A stretch of 64,000 bases of DNA from Nissolia schottii (Eukaryota > Streptophyta > Magnoliopsida > Fabales > Fabaceae). The position numbers and the translations under genes were made by a program. Each line of letters starts with the position of its first letter. Within the stretch, counting starts at the first letter, position 1. The stretch is from contig QANU01008556.1 of NCBI GenBank assembly GCA_003254905.1, positions 131,285 to 195,284 of the forward strand. The letters run 5' to 3'. Positions 36,816 to 49,590 of the stretch are shown here, piece after piece. Below the pieces are notes generated by a model. The model saw only the letters and a list, made by a program, of their open reading frames with translations. It was not told the DNA's origin and ran no database searches.

Positions 36816-36851
<36 letters not shown>

Positions 36852-38729
36852 TCTTAAAATCTTTTAATCTAGTAGGTATTAAGAAAATCATTAATATTTT
36901 TGAATAAAATTATAGGTGCCAAACTTTCTATTTGTTGCGAAATTTATTACTTGGTCTATGAGAAAGAAGATACACTCAAGACAATATAACACTCTAACTT
37001 AACACAAAATCTTAACTTTAATCCTTAACCAGAAAGAGTTCTAAGTAAAATAAAAATTAAATAAGAATTAAATAATGTATCTACTTTGATCAAAAGAAAA
37101 TGTAACGCTCCTTTGGCAGCATATTTGTGTAGAACTCTATCACAAAGATAATTCATTGAAAGTCTTCGCGTAATATTTTTTACTGCAACACATAAAATAA
37201 AAGTACAAAATATATTAAAAAAATAATAATGAAAGACTTGACTTAGTTATACATAACAAATTGTCTATATAAATGTGAAATAGTACTTGAATAAACAAAA
37301 CTCACTTGCTTTAAAAAAGTATCTTTGTCCTCCAAGCTTTTTATGTCTATGTCATTATCATGTTCATCAATCTCACGTGCGAACGAGGAAGAAACTCTTT
37401 TATCATCCTCCTCTAAATTATCAAAATCATGTATAAGTGATCATTTGTAGGAGTAATTATCTTGACATTCAAAAGATAAATTATAAAATTTGATGTACAA
37501 GAGATCACTATTACTTTAAAAAAAAAAATAATAATACTGAAACTATGAAAAAAAAATCTTTTAAAAGATGTCAAAGGCTCAAACCCAACTAGAAGAAGTT
37601 ATATACTAATAATTATAAAAACAATGAGAAACAAAACCTAATACATTACAATCAATAACAACTCGTCTCAAGACTATCATCATTCTAGCTCTATAACTAA
37701 ATGTATTAAGCTATATCTCACCTTGGGTCATCATTCATATTTGGTTGAAAGGTGAGTAAATAAAGTTAAGTAGAGGTAGAGAAAAGAATGTTAAAGAATA
37801 TAGCTAATTAAGAAAGATGTCTACTTAGATTCTCTAAAAAATTAATTTGATTTTGCTTTAAAAAATTAGGCATTTAATAATTTGGAGAGGGTTAATAGAC
37901 TAGACATTGAATTGAGTTTTAGTTGAGGGAAAGCTAAAAAATATTGGAGAAAAAGCCACAATGTGGGAGTGGCATAAGACAAAAGGTCCCTTTTTTTTTT
38001 TCATGTGCAAGAGTGTGACAATGCATTTTCGGCCCTTAAATAAAATAAAATAAAATAAAATTGTAGAGTCAAGATTGCATCTTAAAAATGAATCATATCA
38101 ATTAAGAGTTTTTACCCACTCATTAACTCAAGAAAATCTTTAATGATATAATTTTTCAAAAAACTATAATCATGATCATACAATTCAATTTGATATCAGA
38201 AAATGCACTCACACTGTACATAAGAAAAACTCTTTATCACTCCTAACTGTATAATTGATGATATGTATACTTAGGCGTGACGAACATGTGAAAGAACATA
38301 GAGATATTTATGGAGCTTCAGCAAGCATTACTTAATGGAAGATCCTGAACTAGCAAGGTTCAGGTTGTACGAGCAGGAGTTCTACACCCTATTATGGAAT
38401 AGTTCAATAGATAATTAAATGCATAGAAATAATTGAGCTCACTGAACTGATCATGTACATTGAGTCCCCTCACCCCACACCTCGCAATTTAATTTTGTAT
38501 GATATAAATAAACAAATTAAACTTATATCCAAATATGAAATTATCAGGTGTTCATGGAACACTAAGTTTGATTTTACTCTAACAAATTTTTAGAATGACA
38601 TTTCAGCTTCATGTGATAGATAATTATAAGTCCTTCCATTAGACGAAGTTGTAACGTCATTATATAAGTGGCCAGAATAAAATATGCGCTACATGAACAC
38701 CTAATAATTTCTCATACCTATAATCAATG
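34183..38729. other. Intergenic, AT-rich, no confident gene
   Basis: It includes AG repeats (about 36197-36220, 36420-36432) and a TA-rich satellite (36792-36851). Two short coding-like scraps are unassigned: about 34790-34885 plus (GRLLSRLWALEIIEANAVLA, after a GCAG site) and about 37309-37436 minus (FDNLEEDDKRVSSSFAREID). Neither shows start, stop and splice sites that would support a gene. Confidence 0.45.
36792..36851. repeat. (TA)n satellite with CATA interruptions
   Basis: About 60 bp of TATATA is broken by regular ACATA words. Length is likely polymorphic. Confidence 0.9.
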
Positions 38730-40250
38730 TCACTTCTCAAGGCTCTCCAAACTTGGAGGAACAATATGGGTAGTGACTATTTGGCTGCTTGATACTGGTG
38801 TTGATGAGGATGGCAAAGACGACATGATGATAGCATCAATGTACTCCAATTGTTGAGGATAATACTGAATTTTTGCCTCTAATTGTTCATGTGAAGCATG
38901 TGAATATGGGATATTGCTACAACCATAATAATCCTGAATGCTTTCACTGATGACTTTTGGCACAATTGGTTCCACAAAATTGTAGTATTCATCATCATAT
39001 TGCTGAAAAGTAGCTGAGTTGATGAATTTCTCAACAATAAGGTTGCTATGATCACTTTTGGTAATAATTTGATTTTCTTGATTTGGGTTAACATGAAGAG
39101 CAACACACCCCAATGACCATGTATCTTCTTCATAAGCCAACGAATTATTAATGGATGGTGCAGTTTCTAGAATTGGATTATTGTGCATAGGGATGAAATT
39201 GGCACTAAAATTGTTAATGCCCACCTTAATATCATTATGATGGTCAAAACCTTGTATGATTGGGGATGGAATGGGAGGGTATAGTTGGTAATTTGGTTGA
39301 TGATGGTGACAATTTAGGATCAAATTCACCCCACTAGGGTTTGCAGATGAAGGGAGGAAACTTTCCATGGAAGAGCCAATGTGATGATCAGAAAATGTGT
39401 CTAAAGAAGGAAAATTAACAAGGTGATGATCATGATGAGGGGGAGAAAGGAGTTTCTTCTTGATGCTTGAGTTCCAAAAGTTCTTCACCTCATTATCTGT
39501 TCTTCCAGGTAGGTGTCTTGCAATCTGAGCCCACCTGTCCAAAATACAATAATATTATTATACTCTTTGTTTAAGAGAAAAATGTGGATTAAAGCAAAAT
39601 ATTAACCTTTTGTTACATAATAATGCTGCTGATGTTGTTGAACATCACCAAAAATAACAATAAAGTGTGGCTCAACCCAACCCATGAGACTCTAGTCCAC
39701 TGAGATTTAGAGAGGGTCAATGTATGCAATATTTTATTCCCACAAATAAAAAGACTATTTTTAAGATTTGAACTGATAACTTTTAAGTTACAAGACAATA
39801 ACATTATCGTTGCACCGCGTTTCACCTTCTATCATAAAAAAAAAAAGAAAAGATATTTTGAAAAATAAAAAGTTGGGTATATATTTGTTTACCTATTTCC
39901 AAGAATGCCGTGGAGTTCAACGACGAGTGCAGCTTCTTGAGGAGAGAAGCATCCACGTTTGAGATCAGGTCTTAGATAATTTATCCATCTTAACCTACAA
40001 CTCTTCCCGCACCTCTGAAGGCCTAAATTAAATAACACCGTGAAATTAAAATGACCATATATATAAGAAACTCGTTTTGTACTTAATTAACGAAGATAGT
40101 AATGCTGTTATATTTACCAGCGAGTTTAGGGACAGAGCTCCAGCAACCATGTCCGTAAGTAGTGATGTAGTTGATGAGTTTCTCATCTTCTTCGGGTGAC
40201 CATAGCCCTCTTTTCACCTTCTGTTTGTTGCAACAAGAGTGATGCCCCAT
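38730..40250 (-). CDS. MYB26: R2R3-MYB transcription factor, MYB26-like
   Basis: Three exons, 40118-40250, 39893-40022 and 38730-39534, join in frame to give 355 aa. Residues 1-13 are [13 protein letters not shown], the N-terminus of Arabidopsis MYB26 as I recall it. The R2 repeat (residues about 14-64, [32 protein letters not shown]) and R3 repeat (about 67-115, [40 protein letters not shown]) are complete. Intron positions are the usual R2R3-MYB ones. The C-terminus is rich in His, Asn, Pro and Ser and poorly conserved. MYB26 drives secondary wall thickening in the anther endothecium needed for anther opening. MYB67 is the nearest alternative. Intron 2 (39535-39892) carries an Au SINE. Confidence 0.9.
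39655..39818 (-). mobile_element. Au-type SINE in intron 2 of the MYB gene
   Basis: On the minus strand it begins GGTGCAACGATAATGTTATT (A box), then has TTATCAGTTCAAATCTTA (B box region), a CATACATTGACCCTC core and GGACTAGAGTCTCATGGGTT near the 3' end. This is the Au SINE order. It is moderately diverged. Confidence 0.7.
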
Positions 40251-40527
40251 TATCTCTCCTTCTTTGTTTTCTCTCCCTTGGTTCAAGTAATTTGGTGTTA
40301 TTTGAAGATAAGAAAAAGGCGAAAGGGGAGAAAATATATAGGAAACAGTACTGGTGTCTAGCATTAGCCCTAGCTAGCTCTTTAGAATTCTTAACTGGAT
40401 GGGAAAAGAATGCTGTGAGGGCAAAACTGAACAGAGAGAGAATGCAGACAAGTGTGAGTACCAAATGATGGCCCGGTTAGGGCTAAAAAGATGAAAGCTG
40501 CAGTGTCATCCCTGCAAGACTTGTCCG

Positions 40528-40534
40528 CCTTATA
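40528..40534 (-). promoter_or_regulatory. Candidate TATA box of the MYB gene
   Basis: The minus strand reads CATATAAGGCGG, giving TATAAGG 278 bp before the ATG. No other TATA-like word fits better between 40260 and 40560. Confidence 0.35.
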
Positions 40535-40559
40535 TGGAACCCTTCTGTTACCATCTATA

Positions 40560-43500
40560 CCATTATTATAATATAAAATTATTCCAACAAATTAAATTTT
40601 TTTTTCTTTCAAAAGGCGATTCTCATCAATGCTTTTATGGTTAACAAGTCTAGAATTTGTTCATTTTCAACCCTCATTTTTAAAAATCGTTCACACTGCA
40701 GATAAAAACAAAAGGTATTAAAATATAAAATCAATTAATTATTTTTGCTTATCAATTTAATTAAGACTCCGGCTCTATCCAACTGTTTCAGCACCTTATT
40801 TATTCACTAGTAAAATTATGAGAAATCTTACAATTGAGACTCTATCACCATTAAGATATATGATTGATAAAATGCAAGTCAATCTCTTGAAAAAACACAT
40901 TTAAAATCATTAGTTTGTTCACCGAGATATAAGATTTAAATAGAATTGTGCTCACACCATTAGAAGAGTGATATTTCTAGTTCATATAGAAGAAATTTTA
41001 TTGTAGCCTTAAAGTATTATGTTAAATTTTTTCTAAATTAATAGATGATATTTTAATTATAAGTGATTAATTTTTTTCCGTAGTAACTAAAACATTATTC
41101 CCATACCTAACATTTTAGGACTGCAGAAAAATTATTCTTCATATACTGAAATGACTCGACATTTTTTTTTAATTAAAGAAATGACTCAAAATTAACTGCT
41201 CCCTAAAGTGAAATGTAACTCTAGAGTTCGATCATAATAATTCTACTTCACGTTCAACTAATACCAAATAATTTCAGGAATGGGGCTTGGTTGTACACGT
41301 GTCACACATGCATGTGGTGGGACCCTCTACGCGTTGACACAGGTCCTACTCGGACATATGCAGATGAAGAAAATTTTCTTTAGGGGATGGTTTCCTCCTC
41401 AGTTGTTTTTCATAATGGTAACAAAGTTTTAAAAGGGCATGAAATTGTATAACGAAGAGTAACTAATTTGCTTTTATATACAGTAAAAATTTAGTGATTA
41501 GAACGGTGTTATTTGTACTCATTTTAATGCAAAAAAATCATATAAATACACATTTGTCTACTATTAAATTAGTTTTTAATATGACTTAAATCTCAAAGAG
41601 ATTTCATCCAATAATAAATAGATATGTACCAACATGATGTACCACAACAAAATTTTCCAATAATTAACGCAAATTAGAAGTTATGCAGCCTTATTTTTCG
41701 TGAGATGCGCTAAACGACAAAGAAAAGTGTTGATTGGAAATATTGCATGCATGGATAAAGTTTTAAAAGATTTTGCGTGAGAAGCATTCCAAATTAAAGG
41801 TGAGTTAAGGAGAAGACAAAGTGGGTCCAAGGCCTTATACATGATTAGATACTTTTTTTTATCAATTATCTTAGTTTATGATTAGATATTTATTATCAAT
41901 TATCTTAGTTTATTGAAAAAGTTTGTGCTCTTCCATTGACATGGCACTCCATACTAGCTAGTAGCTAGTGCGTTCCTTAAGCTATGCAATTTAGTGTGTT
42001 TGAAAATTTGTTGGGGAAGAGGAGAATCGATAATTTGGAGACATTAAAAGTAACTATTTTTCACTTTTAAAAATATGAGAATCAATTTTAGACTGCCCTC
42101 ATCATAAATCCAAACATGCTCTTAAATACCACTCTTACACGCTCAGGTGGAATTTCTATCTTTCAGCGCTATATATTTTATTTTATCAAGAACTATCAGT
42201 TATTTTATATTATAAAAAACAAAAGGAAGAAGCAGCCAAAAGATAATTCATGAACTAAGTTTTTGAGCTAGCTTTTTACATGCAATATGCCGTCTTCTTC
42301 AGATGTACAAATGTAATATGTCTACACATTTACATGCATTACCAGGTTATATAATTAAAGTTCAATTTCTATGAACGACATAAAATTTCATTGAATCAGA
42401 TTTTGCTACACCATTAAAAATATACTTAATTGTCATACTCACCATTTTAAAAAGTCATATATATATATATATAAAAGAATTTAATTAGACGATACTTGGT
42501 GCATAAAAACTCAATCATATAATTAGGTATATTCATCCGCCTAATTCTTTTTGTAGTATTCTTTTGCCAAAATAGACGTTTTGGTCCTTACATTTTGATT
42601 TTCTCAATTTGGTCATTTACGCCCAATCTCTATCAATTTGGCCCTCCTTTTAAGTTTTTGTTACCCTTCTAATAAAACTAGCATACATAGAGTAAACGAC
42701 TTAATAACCGGCATGATCGTTAGCAACGAAAACAATGTTGTTTTGGAGTGGTTGAGCCAAATCCTAACCCTATTCTACTGCTTTAGCCAGACATGAACCG
42801 CCGCATCTAAGTTGCGATGGAGATTTTTGTTGGAACAAGGTAGCGGAAGGCAGTGACCCATGGTTAGACGTTAGGGTGGTAGAGAAACGATTATGTTGCA
42901 TTGATGTACGTATGACTCATTAAAATCTTATCTAATGATATATATAGTGTGAGTCAGCATGGTATTTATACAAGATGAATTCAAATAACACAACTCGTAA
43001 AAAAAATGTTAGTCAAGTCCATTTTCCCTGTTCTTTAGATTCTGGTGAACAGACAATATTTCTTCTAGGTTCTATATTGAATGCTTACAAATTGCTGTTG
43101 ACATTCTCATTGAAAAATGTAGCCAAGTACTAGTCATTAGGGGTGTACATGGTAAGCCAACCCATCAAACTTGCCCGATTTGATTTGGTCGGCTCAGCTC
43201 AACTTGAAGTCAATTAGTGCTTGGGAAGGAACTAGCTCGACTTGATACTTCATTGATTGGGTGGCGGTTTACTGAATTTTGAAATCGAATCGCTCAATTA
43301 CTTGATGAAGACCATTTTTCTTTTTACGTAATGTTACCCAACTCAGCCTAATACCCCTTCTCCTAACCAAAACAAAAAAAAAATTCTACCTAAATTAACC
43401 CAAAAAAATTAGTCAAAGCCTCCCACCAAAAAAAAGGAAAGAAACTCTCAAATGAAAAAAAAAAGTCTCAAAAACCTCAAAATAATGGCAAAAAGTTATA

Positions 43501-46500
43501 GAAAAAAATACCACGATCACTCGTCTACTCGCTTGACTCGCACGACAACCCAATGAATTGACTTGACGTGGGTCACTTTATTCAAAATTGTATAACTCAA
43601 CTTGTTGTTGGGTTCATTAGATGAGTGAATTTATACAAAAAAAAAATGACTCGAATGGGTCGATGTACATCATTATGACCACTTCACTTACACTGGAAAA
43701 AGGTTATATCAAAACTAGCTAAAGCTAACTTAAAAGCAGTCCTTTTTTTAAAAAAAGAAAAAACATCAAATGATTATTAAGATGTTCCCAAAAGAGTAGT
43801 ATGTATTCTTTTGAAAATTGCCACCAAACGCGGTCAAGTGATCATCTGCTGGACACTTAATTTTGATCGTGTTCCCTTGTAGGAAAAAATGTTTATTCTA
43901 AAGCAGAAGCAGAGATTATTTTGTCTCCATTAAATTATTGGTAGTTAGATCATGTTATAATTTGAGTAATTCGACTTGACTCAAAAATCTTGTATAATAA
44001 AGGATAGGTTAATCTAACTGTAATTATAAAAGAAGTTTTACTGGATGATATCATGCTATACGTAGAGTTTATGTATATAATCTTAAATCTATTATCATTA
44101 TTCTGTATTCGCATTACAAACAAAATTGATAACCCCACTGGAATAATGACCAATGAAAGGAAAAGGATGTAAACTAAAACAATGATCTTCCCCTTTGTTA
44201 AAGTGAAAATTATGACCCTGAGAAATGAAAACTTTCAAGATGTATCTAGAAAAGAATGTCACTTTGAAGCATTTTCAAACCCACATGAAACATGCCTGAC
44301 TTCTTAAGTTAATATATATCCTTGAGTGACAATGATGGTTGATAATTCTTGTTCTTATGAGACTAACCAAGTTTTAATGATAAGTGACATGATAATGTAT
44401 TATCGTTCCTAATTTATGACAAAAGACATCTTGTGGGTCATATGAAGAAGAAAACATTGAATAGTTTGTAGTGGTACTTAGTTAAAGAGGATATACATTA
44501 AAATTCATGTGAAATTCTTAATAATATATTTTTTTTATTACTTAATGACTACTAATTTAGTAAACGATAAACTCCACTTTTTTCATCTGTCGAATATAAA
44601 GAAATAGTATTATGTAATTTCGTAATCTTTAGTTTCTTAATTTTAAGGGAAAAAAATCTTAAAAAATGAGTTATCATAATGTCATAATTATTTAAAAAAA
44701 TTAATTTAAATATTTATATATATATATATATATTTATAACATNATATATATATTAAAAAGTAGTGATCGTTGATTTTTCGTTACGAACCCAATTTTTCAT
44801 TAGTAGGTCAAATTAAGTACAAAAATAAAAATATATAAATTAAATTAAAATTAATTAGATTTTTTTATAAATAAAAAAATTATTATAATTTTCAAAAAAA
44901 ATTATTACTAAAATTTATTGCTAAAAGCGCAAAATGTTACCAACGAAATTTCCAACTGATTCTAAAATTTGTTAGTAATCTTTCTATTGAGATGTGAGTA
45001 TTCATATTTTCTTGTTTTAGACCGAAATTCTGTCAAAAAAAAGTTTAAAAAAAATTGTCGGTATTATTGACAAAAAATTACGTGGGTAAATCTGTTTTTG
45101 TTTGTGCTTCTGCATGGTATTAAACTGAATATAAAAGATTTAAAGGTGACATATCAAATCAACATGCCACTTGGATGATTAGCTAAGTATGCTATTTAAT
45201 TATGTGATGCATGCATATAAAATAAATACCGCTGAGCGTTTACAGAGATTTTCGTTTAGACATGACTGTATTTTGGGTGATTAATTTTTTTATCTATCTT
45301 GTAAAGAAATATTTTATAAAAGAAAATGATAATAGAGTAACTGATCTTTTTTACCATTGGGCACTAAAAAGAGTAAATATATATTTTACATTAGGATATA
45401 ATTTTATATTAAACCTTTTATCTAGTAAAATAAAGTAAGAGGAAGATTCGCTCTTGCAGTGAAACAGGGCTGCCAAGCAAGTTGGAGTTCATGTAACTTG
45501 TTTCTGATAGAAATTAAAAAAGAAAAAAGAAAAAAGAAAAAAGTAGGGGCTTGGAATTTTATGACATAAGAAACAGCTAGTCCAAACAAGCCTTGTAATT
45601 AATTATTATTGCACATGCAACATTTAATACTACTACCCTCTTTTTCTTTATTTGTTGAGCTTTCAAAAGACTCTAGTTGTCAGAGTTTTTTGGATTTTTC
45701 CCAGCATATGGAGAAATTATAACTAGTTCATGAAAGAATGCTATGCAAATTCTTTAGTCCACTCCTGATTCGAGATTGGCTTTGGTATGAGTCATTTTCA
45801 GTCAATACTAATTTCCTCCTCTTTTCTTCGTTTTACCCATATTGACAGGGTGGGGAGTTTTCTTAATACTAGGAAAGAAATCAAGATGCACTGTCCCTTG
45901 AGATACTATGAAGACTCAAAACTAGAAAGAAAAAAAAAGGGGCAGCTTCTTGCTTGCCTAAACTTATCTTTAAGTAACATATAATACCACAGTAAATCAT
46001 GTATTTAAGTACATGCTATCTTTTAAACTAAAAATATTCACTCTTTTATTGAAAATCGTATTTTTATGAATGAATCTCTACTTGACCAAAGCTATTTTTA
46101 ATTAAACATCATTACTCTCCAATTGAAAATCACCAGAGTGTTATACATAAATATATTGGATCAATAATATCACAGAAAAGTTAAAGAAAGAATAATGAAA
46201 AGGTGGATAGATGTTTTTTTTTATACTTTCCATTATAAATAAAAGTATTCTTCAAGATAAATACTTGAATTAATGTGAGAAATTTTTGCCTGAATTTAAT
46301 TATCAAAAAGATGAAACATGCATAATAACCTTTACATTGATAAACATGTCATATCACTTTATTTCATTTAATCATCATTTTTATTCTCTATCTAAAATCT
46401 TGACAATAAAGTTTGGGTGAATGTTTTAGTGTCTCCCAGAAAATGGAGATTTTGCACTTTTTAATTTGAACCAATTAAACTATTTTTCATGTGAGCATTA

Positions 46501-46593
46501 TTATAAACTTTGTATTTGTTAGAATTAGAATAAAATATATAATATTTGTATAGGTAAAATCCTTTTTTGGTCCCATAGTTATATTTAAATAAT
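40560..46593. other. Intergenic, AT-rich, no gene
   Basis: Only short chance frames. A patch at about 42560-42680 (GTCCTTACATTTTGATTTTC, CAATTTGGTC) belongs to a common dispersed plant repeat type. Around 44760-45090 are subterminal-looking repeats (TTGTCGGTATTATTGAC) that recall CACTA elements. A single N is at 44743. Confidence 0.45.
43138..43680. mobile_element. Possible hAT-type MITE
   Basis: The left end AGGGGTGTACATGG and the right end CGATGTACATCATT are imperfect inverted repeats. The interior is full of GGTC/GACC/CAACTTG words (GGTCGGCTCAGCTC, GACTCGAATGGGTCG). TCATTA occurs at both flanks as a weak target duplication. Confidence 0.3.
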
Positions 46594-48105
46594 TGTTGAA
46601 GTAAGATGAACACTAAAAATAGAGAGAGAACAGAGAGAAAACAAGAGAGAGTAGTTTAGCTAAATTTCTGAATTGTATATTGTGAATAATGACACATGTG
46701 CATTTGGTATTTATACCAAAGCCAGATACATTGGGAGTGTCCAGATACATAGAGAAGTAGTAACAACCTCTCTAACTTAACAACTGTTAGTGTAACTACT
46801 AATGCCACATCAACAATGGTTAGTTATACACTTGAGGAGCTGTGACTAACACACTCTAACAGTCTCCCTAAATCCAAGCTACTCTTCTGAACCAGAGATG
46901 TGGAGGCTTGTTGCTGAGATGACGCTATCATGTCCCCCTGAATCCTGGTGGGAGTTTGGAAGAGGAGAAGCATTGACATGAAGCTTGTCTCATAGCACAA
47001 GAAAGTGAGATGTTGAAAATGGCTTGGTTAGGATGTCTGTAGGTTGATCCTCCGAGGGAATATGAACAACTTGCAACTGATGAGCTAGAACTTTCTCATG
47101 AACAAAGAAAAGATTGAGCTCCATGTGCTTCGTCCGAGTATGTAGGACAACATTATGAGCAGGTAGGATAGTGTTCATGCTGTCACAATATATTACTGGT
47201 TTTGCAATAAGAACTTGTAATTCGGTAAGGAGAGTTTGGAGCTAGAGTATCTCGGAGACTGTATCTGCCAAGCTTCGATACTCTGCTTCTGTATTGGAAC
47301 AAGCCACCACCAATTGCTTCTTGGACTACCATGATATGATATTGGATCCAAGAAAGACATCAACCAGAAGTGGAGCTTATGTCATCAGGGTCAGCACCCC
47401 AATCAACATCACAGAAGCCTCTTAGAGCAAGATGAGAGATAGGAGACAATGAAATGCCGTGGGAGATGGTTCCTATTATGTATCTAAGAATGCATTTGAC
47501 CAATTTCCAGTGATCTTCAACAGGACATTGCATAAATTGGCAACATTTGTTAACACTGAATGATATGTCTGGTCGAGTGACAATTGCATATTGCAATGCT
47601 CCGACAGTTGATCTATACAAATATGGATCCTTAAAGGCTAGTGTTCTGAACTTGGACATTTTATGATTGGAAGCGATAGGGTTGTTATCCCTTTAGCCTA
47701 ATCCATTTTGCTTCGAGAAAGCAAATCCTTAATGTACTTGTGTTGAGACAAGTGCAGAGAGCCATTAGAGTGCCTTTTTACTTCAATGCCCAAGAAATAG
47801 TGAAGAGGATCCAAATCTTTAAGTGAGAACTCAGAATCTAGCTGTTGTATGAGTGTAGTAAGTGCTGCTGAATTAGAGCATGTGAGGATTATGTCATCGA
47901 CATAAACTAGAATATATGTGCACTGTGTTGGAGTGGAATGAACAAACAGAGAAGGATCGCATGTACTTGATATAAATCCCAATTTGAAAAGAGTATGTGC
48001 CAGCCGTTTAAACCAGGCTCTAGGAGCTTGCTTCAGCCCATAAGAGCCTTGTGTAACCTGCAAACTAGTGAGGAATTTGATGATACAAGGGTACAAACCC
48101 TTCAT
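46594..48105 (-). mobile_element. Copia fossil: RT/RNase H part with 3' LTR
   Basis: RT words LKQAPRAWFKRLA, ILVYVDDIILT and LHYFLGIEVKR, then RPDISFSVNKCCQFM and DILTKPF, identify a Copia pol of the RE1/Retrofit kind, distinct from the SIRE copies above. A 268-bp 3' LTR lies at 46594-46861 on the minus strand (TGTTAGAGTG to CTTCAACA), with GGGAGAC just before it as polypurine tract and a TATAAATACC box inside. The 5' half is absent. It is broken, with several breaks, and bounded on the right by a dispersed repeat. Confidence 0.85.
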
Positions 48106-48335
48106 TTATTCACGTTAGGGTTTGTTTATGAGTTTTGTTTTGGAGGAAAAAGAAATGTTTTAAGAGACTTAATCATAGTTCTAACATGTATTAAGCCCCT
48201 CCCCTCCCCCCAACCTTTCATTTCTTTTCCTTTCCCTCCAAAACAATCACAAACACACACCCTTAGAAAGAAAAAAAAGAGTGACAAGTTTTGTACCCTT
48301 GGATCAATAAAATGTGATTCATACACAATTTGCAA
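48077..48335 (-). repeat. Dispersed repeat, copy B, with short terminal inverted repeats
   Basis: It is the reverse complement of 33953-34182. In this copy, TTGATGATACAAGGGTACAA (48077) and, inverted, TTGATCCAAGGGTACAAA (ending 48307) form imperfect terminal repeats, as in a MITE. Copy A shares sequence beyond one of these ends, so the ends are not certain. It interrupts the Copia RT fossil. Confidence 0.7.
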
Positions 48336-49590
48336 GTTACACTAGTTGTGTCGCTTTACCCATTCTCCCACAAGGCTTAACATGACATTAGAGCCATGGT
48401 TCCCACCTTGAACCCTTTATCCCATTTCTGCTACCTTAGAATTTAGGCACTCCATGAAAAATCTTTTTGTTGTCATCTTTATCTAGTTCCTCATTTTCTG
48501 CAAAAGTTCTCATATTCCTCTTGTCAGCGATCATTATTTCTCAACCTTACCAATTTTTGTTTGATATACAGCCCATATTGTTGTGCTCTTCGTCCTCCCT
48601 TGTTCTTGCCGTTCAAATATCACAAAATCGTGACACCAAATTCGCCTATACGCATCTCCATTAGCTACTACGCATGTTGCCACACACCCTTCCAAATCTA
48701 GTTTTCGAGCCTTTTGATTTCTACCTTTTTTTGACCACCATTCACAACACCACTGGCATCACTATCTCTATTGTGCTCTACTAAACTTGGCCCTGAAATT
48801 TCACTGCTATCAAACCCTACCCGTGATTCCATGCATCCCCAGAGGCTCTAATGCATGGTTCCACGTTGAGATCTGGTTTAAAGACCCGAAACTAACCTGC
48901 CCATGACAACGTCCAAACTGAGATCGACCCACGCATTTGACCCCTTTGACCAAGCTCCACTGACATGGCATTCTCTCTTGCTGAAGCAGTGTGTGCCACT
49001 AATGTGGCTGGCCGCTACTGACATGGCATTCTCTCTTGCTGATGTGGTGTGTGCTACTGATGTGGCTGGCCATTACTGACATAGCATTAGTGATGCACCA
49101 TTCTCAAGGTTTTTTAGCATTCTGATTTCAATTTCATGGTCTTTTCCCTCAATTATACTCAAAATTGTACTTTCTAAAAAAATAATTGTTGTTTCCGCCG
49201 GCTCTGATGTTTCCTTTGCTGGTTGTACCTAGTTTTGATGTTGCTTTTGTTAGTTTCGACCAGCTCTAGATGTTGCATTTCTTGGTTTCACTTAGCTCTC
49301 GATTGTGAGTAGAATTCTCAAAAAAGGATCTGAAATCAAAATTAACTCATCCGGTGCCTTAGACTCGACTTGATTGACTCATTATTGCTTGTGACAAGCT
49401 TAAAGTTAGATGAGTTTTAGCTTGAGAGAGGGTGTTAAAATTAGAAAAAAATTATATAATATCCATATTATATATCTGATTGATTTGTGCTTAATTCAGT
49501 TTGATTTATCATTATTTTATGGTTCTGTTCTTAGCCTATTTATAAACAGATCTCATTATATCATATTACAATTTTCAGCAATAAACATAT
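48336..49590 (+). mobile_element. Degenerate Copia leader/LTR-like sequence, copy 1
   Basis: A weak primer-site-like word (GACATTAGAGCCATGG, about 48391) is followed by non-coding sequence. About 49140-49590 resembles about 51890-52340 (shared words GACAAGCTTAAAGTTAGATG versus GACAAGCTAAAATCTAGATG, and TTTAGCTTGAG), so both look like copies of one old LTR or leader. The likeness appears to resume at 50988 after the gypsy insertion. It is badly decayed. Confidence 0.45.
48960..49090. repeat. 58-bp tandem repeat, two units and a partial third
   Basis: Units start CTGACATGGCATTCTCTCTT at 48960 and 49018 and differ at about 8 positions. A third starts at 49076 (CTGACATAGCATTAG). It lies in the degenerate Copia stretch. 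Confidence 0.85.

Noticed and set aside
37309-37436. Possible exon (acidic FDNLEEDDKRVSSS reading)
   Set aside because: No start, stop, partner exon or recognised family. It may be a scrap of a transposase gene.
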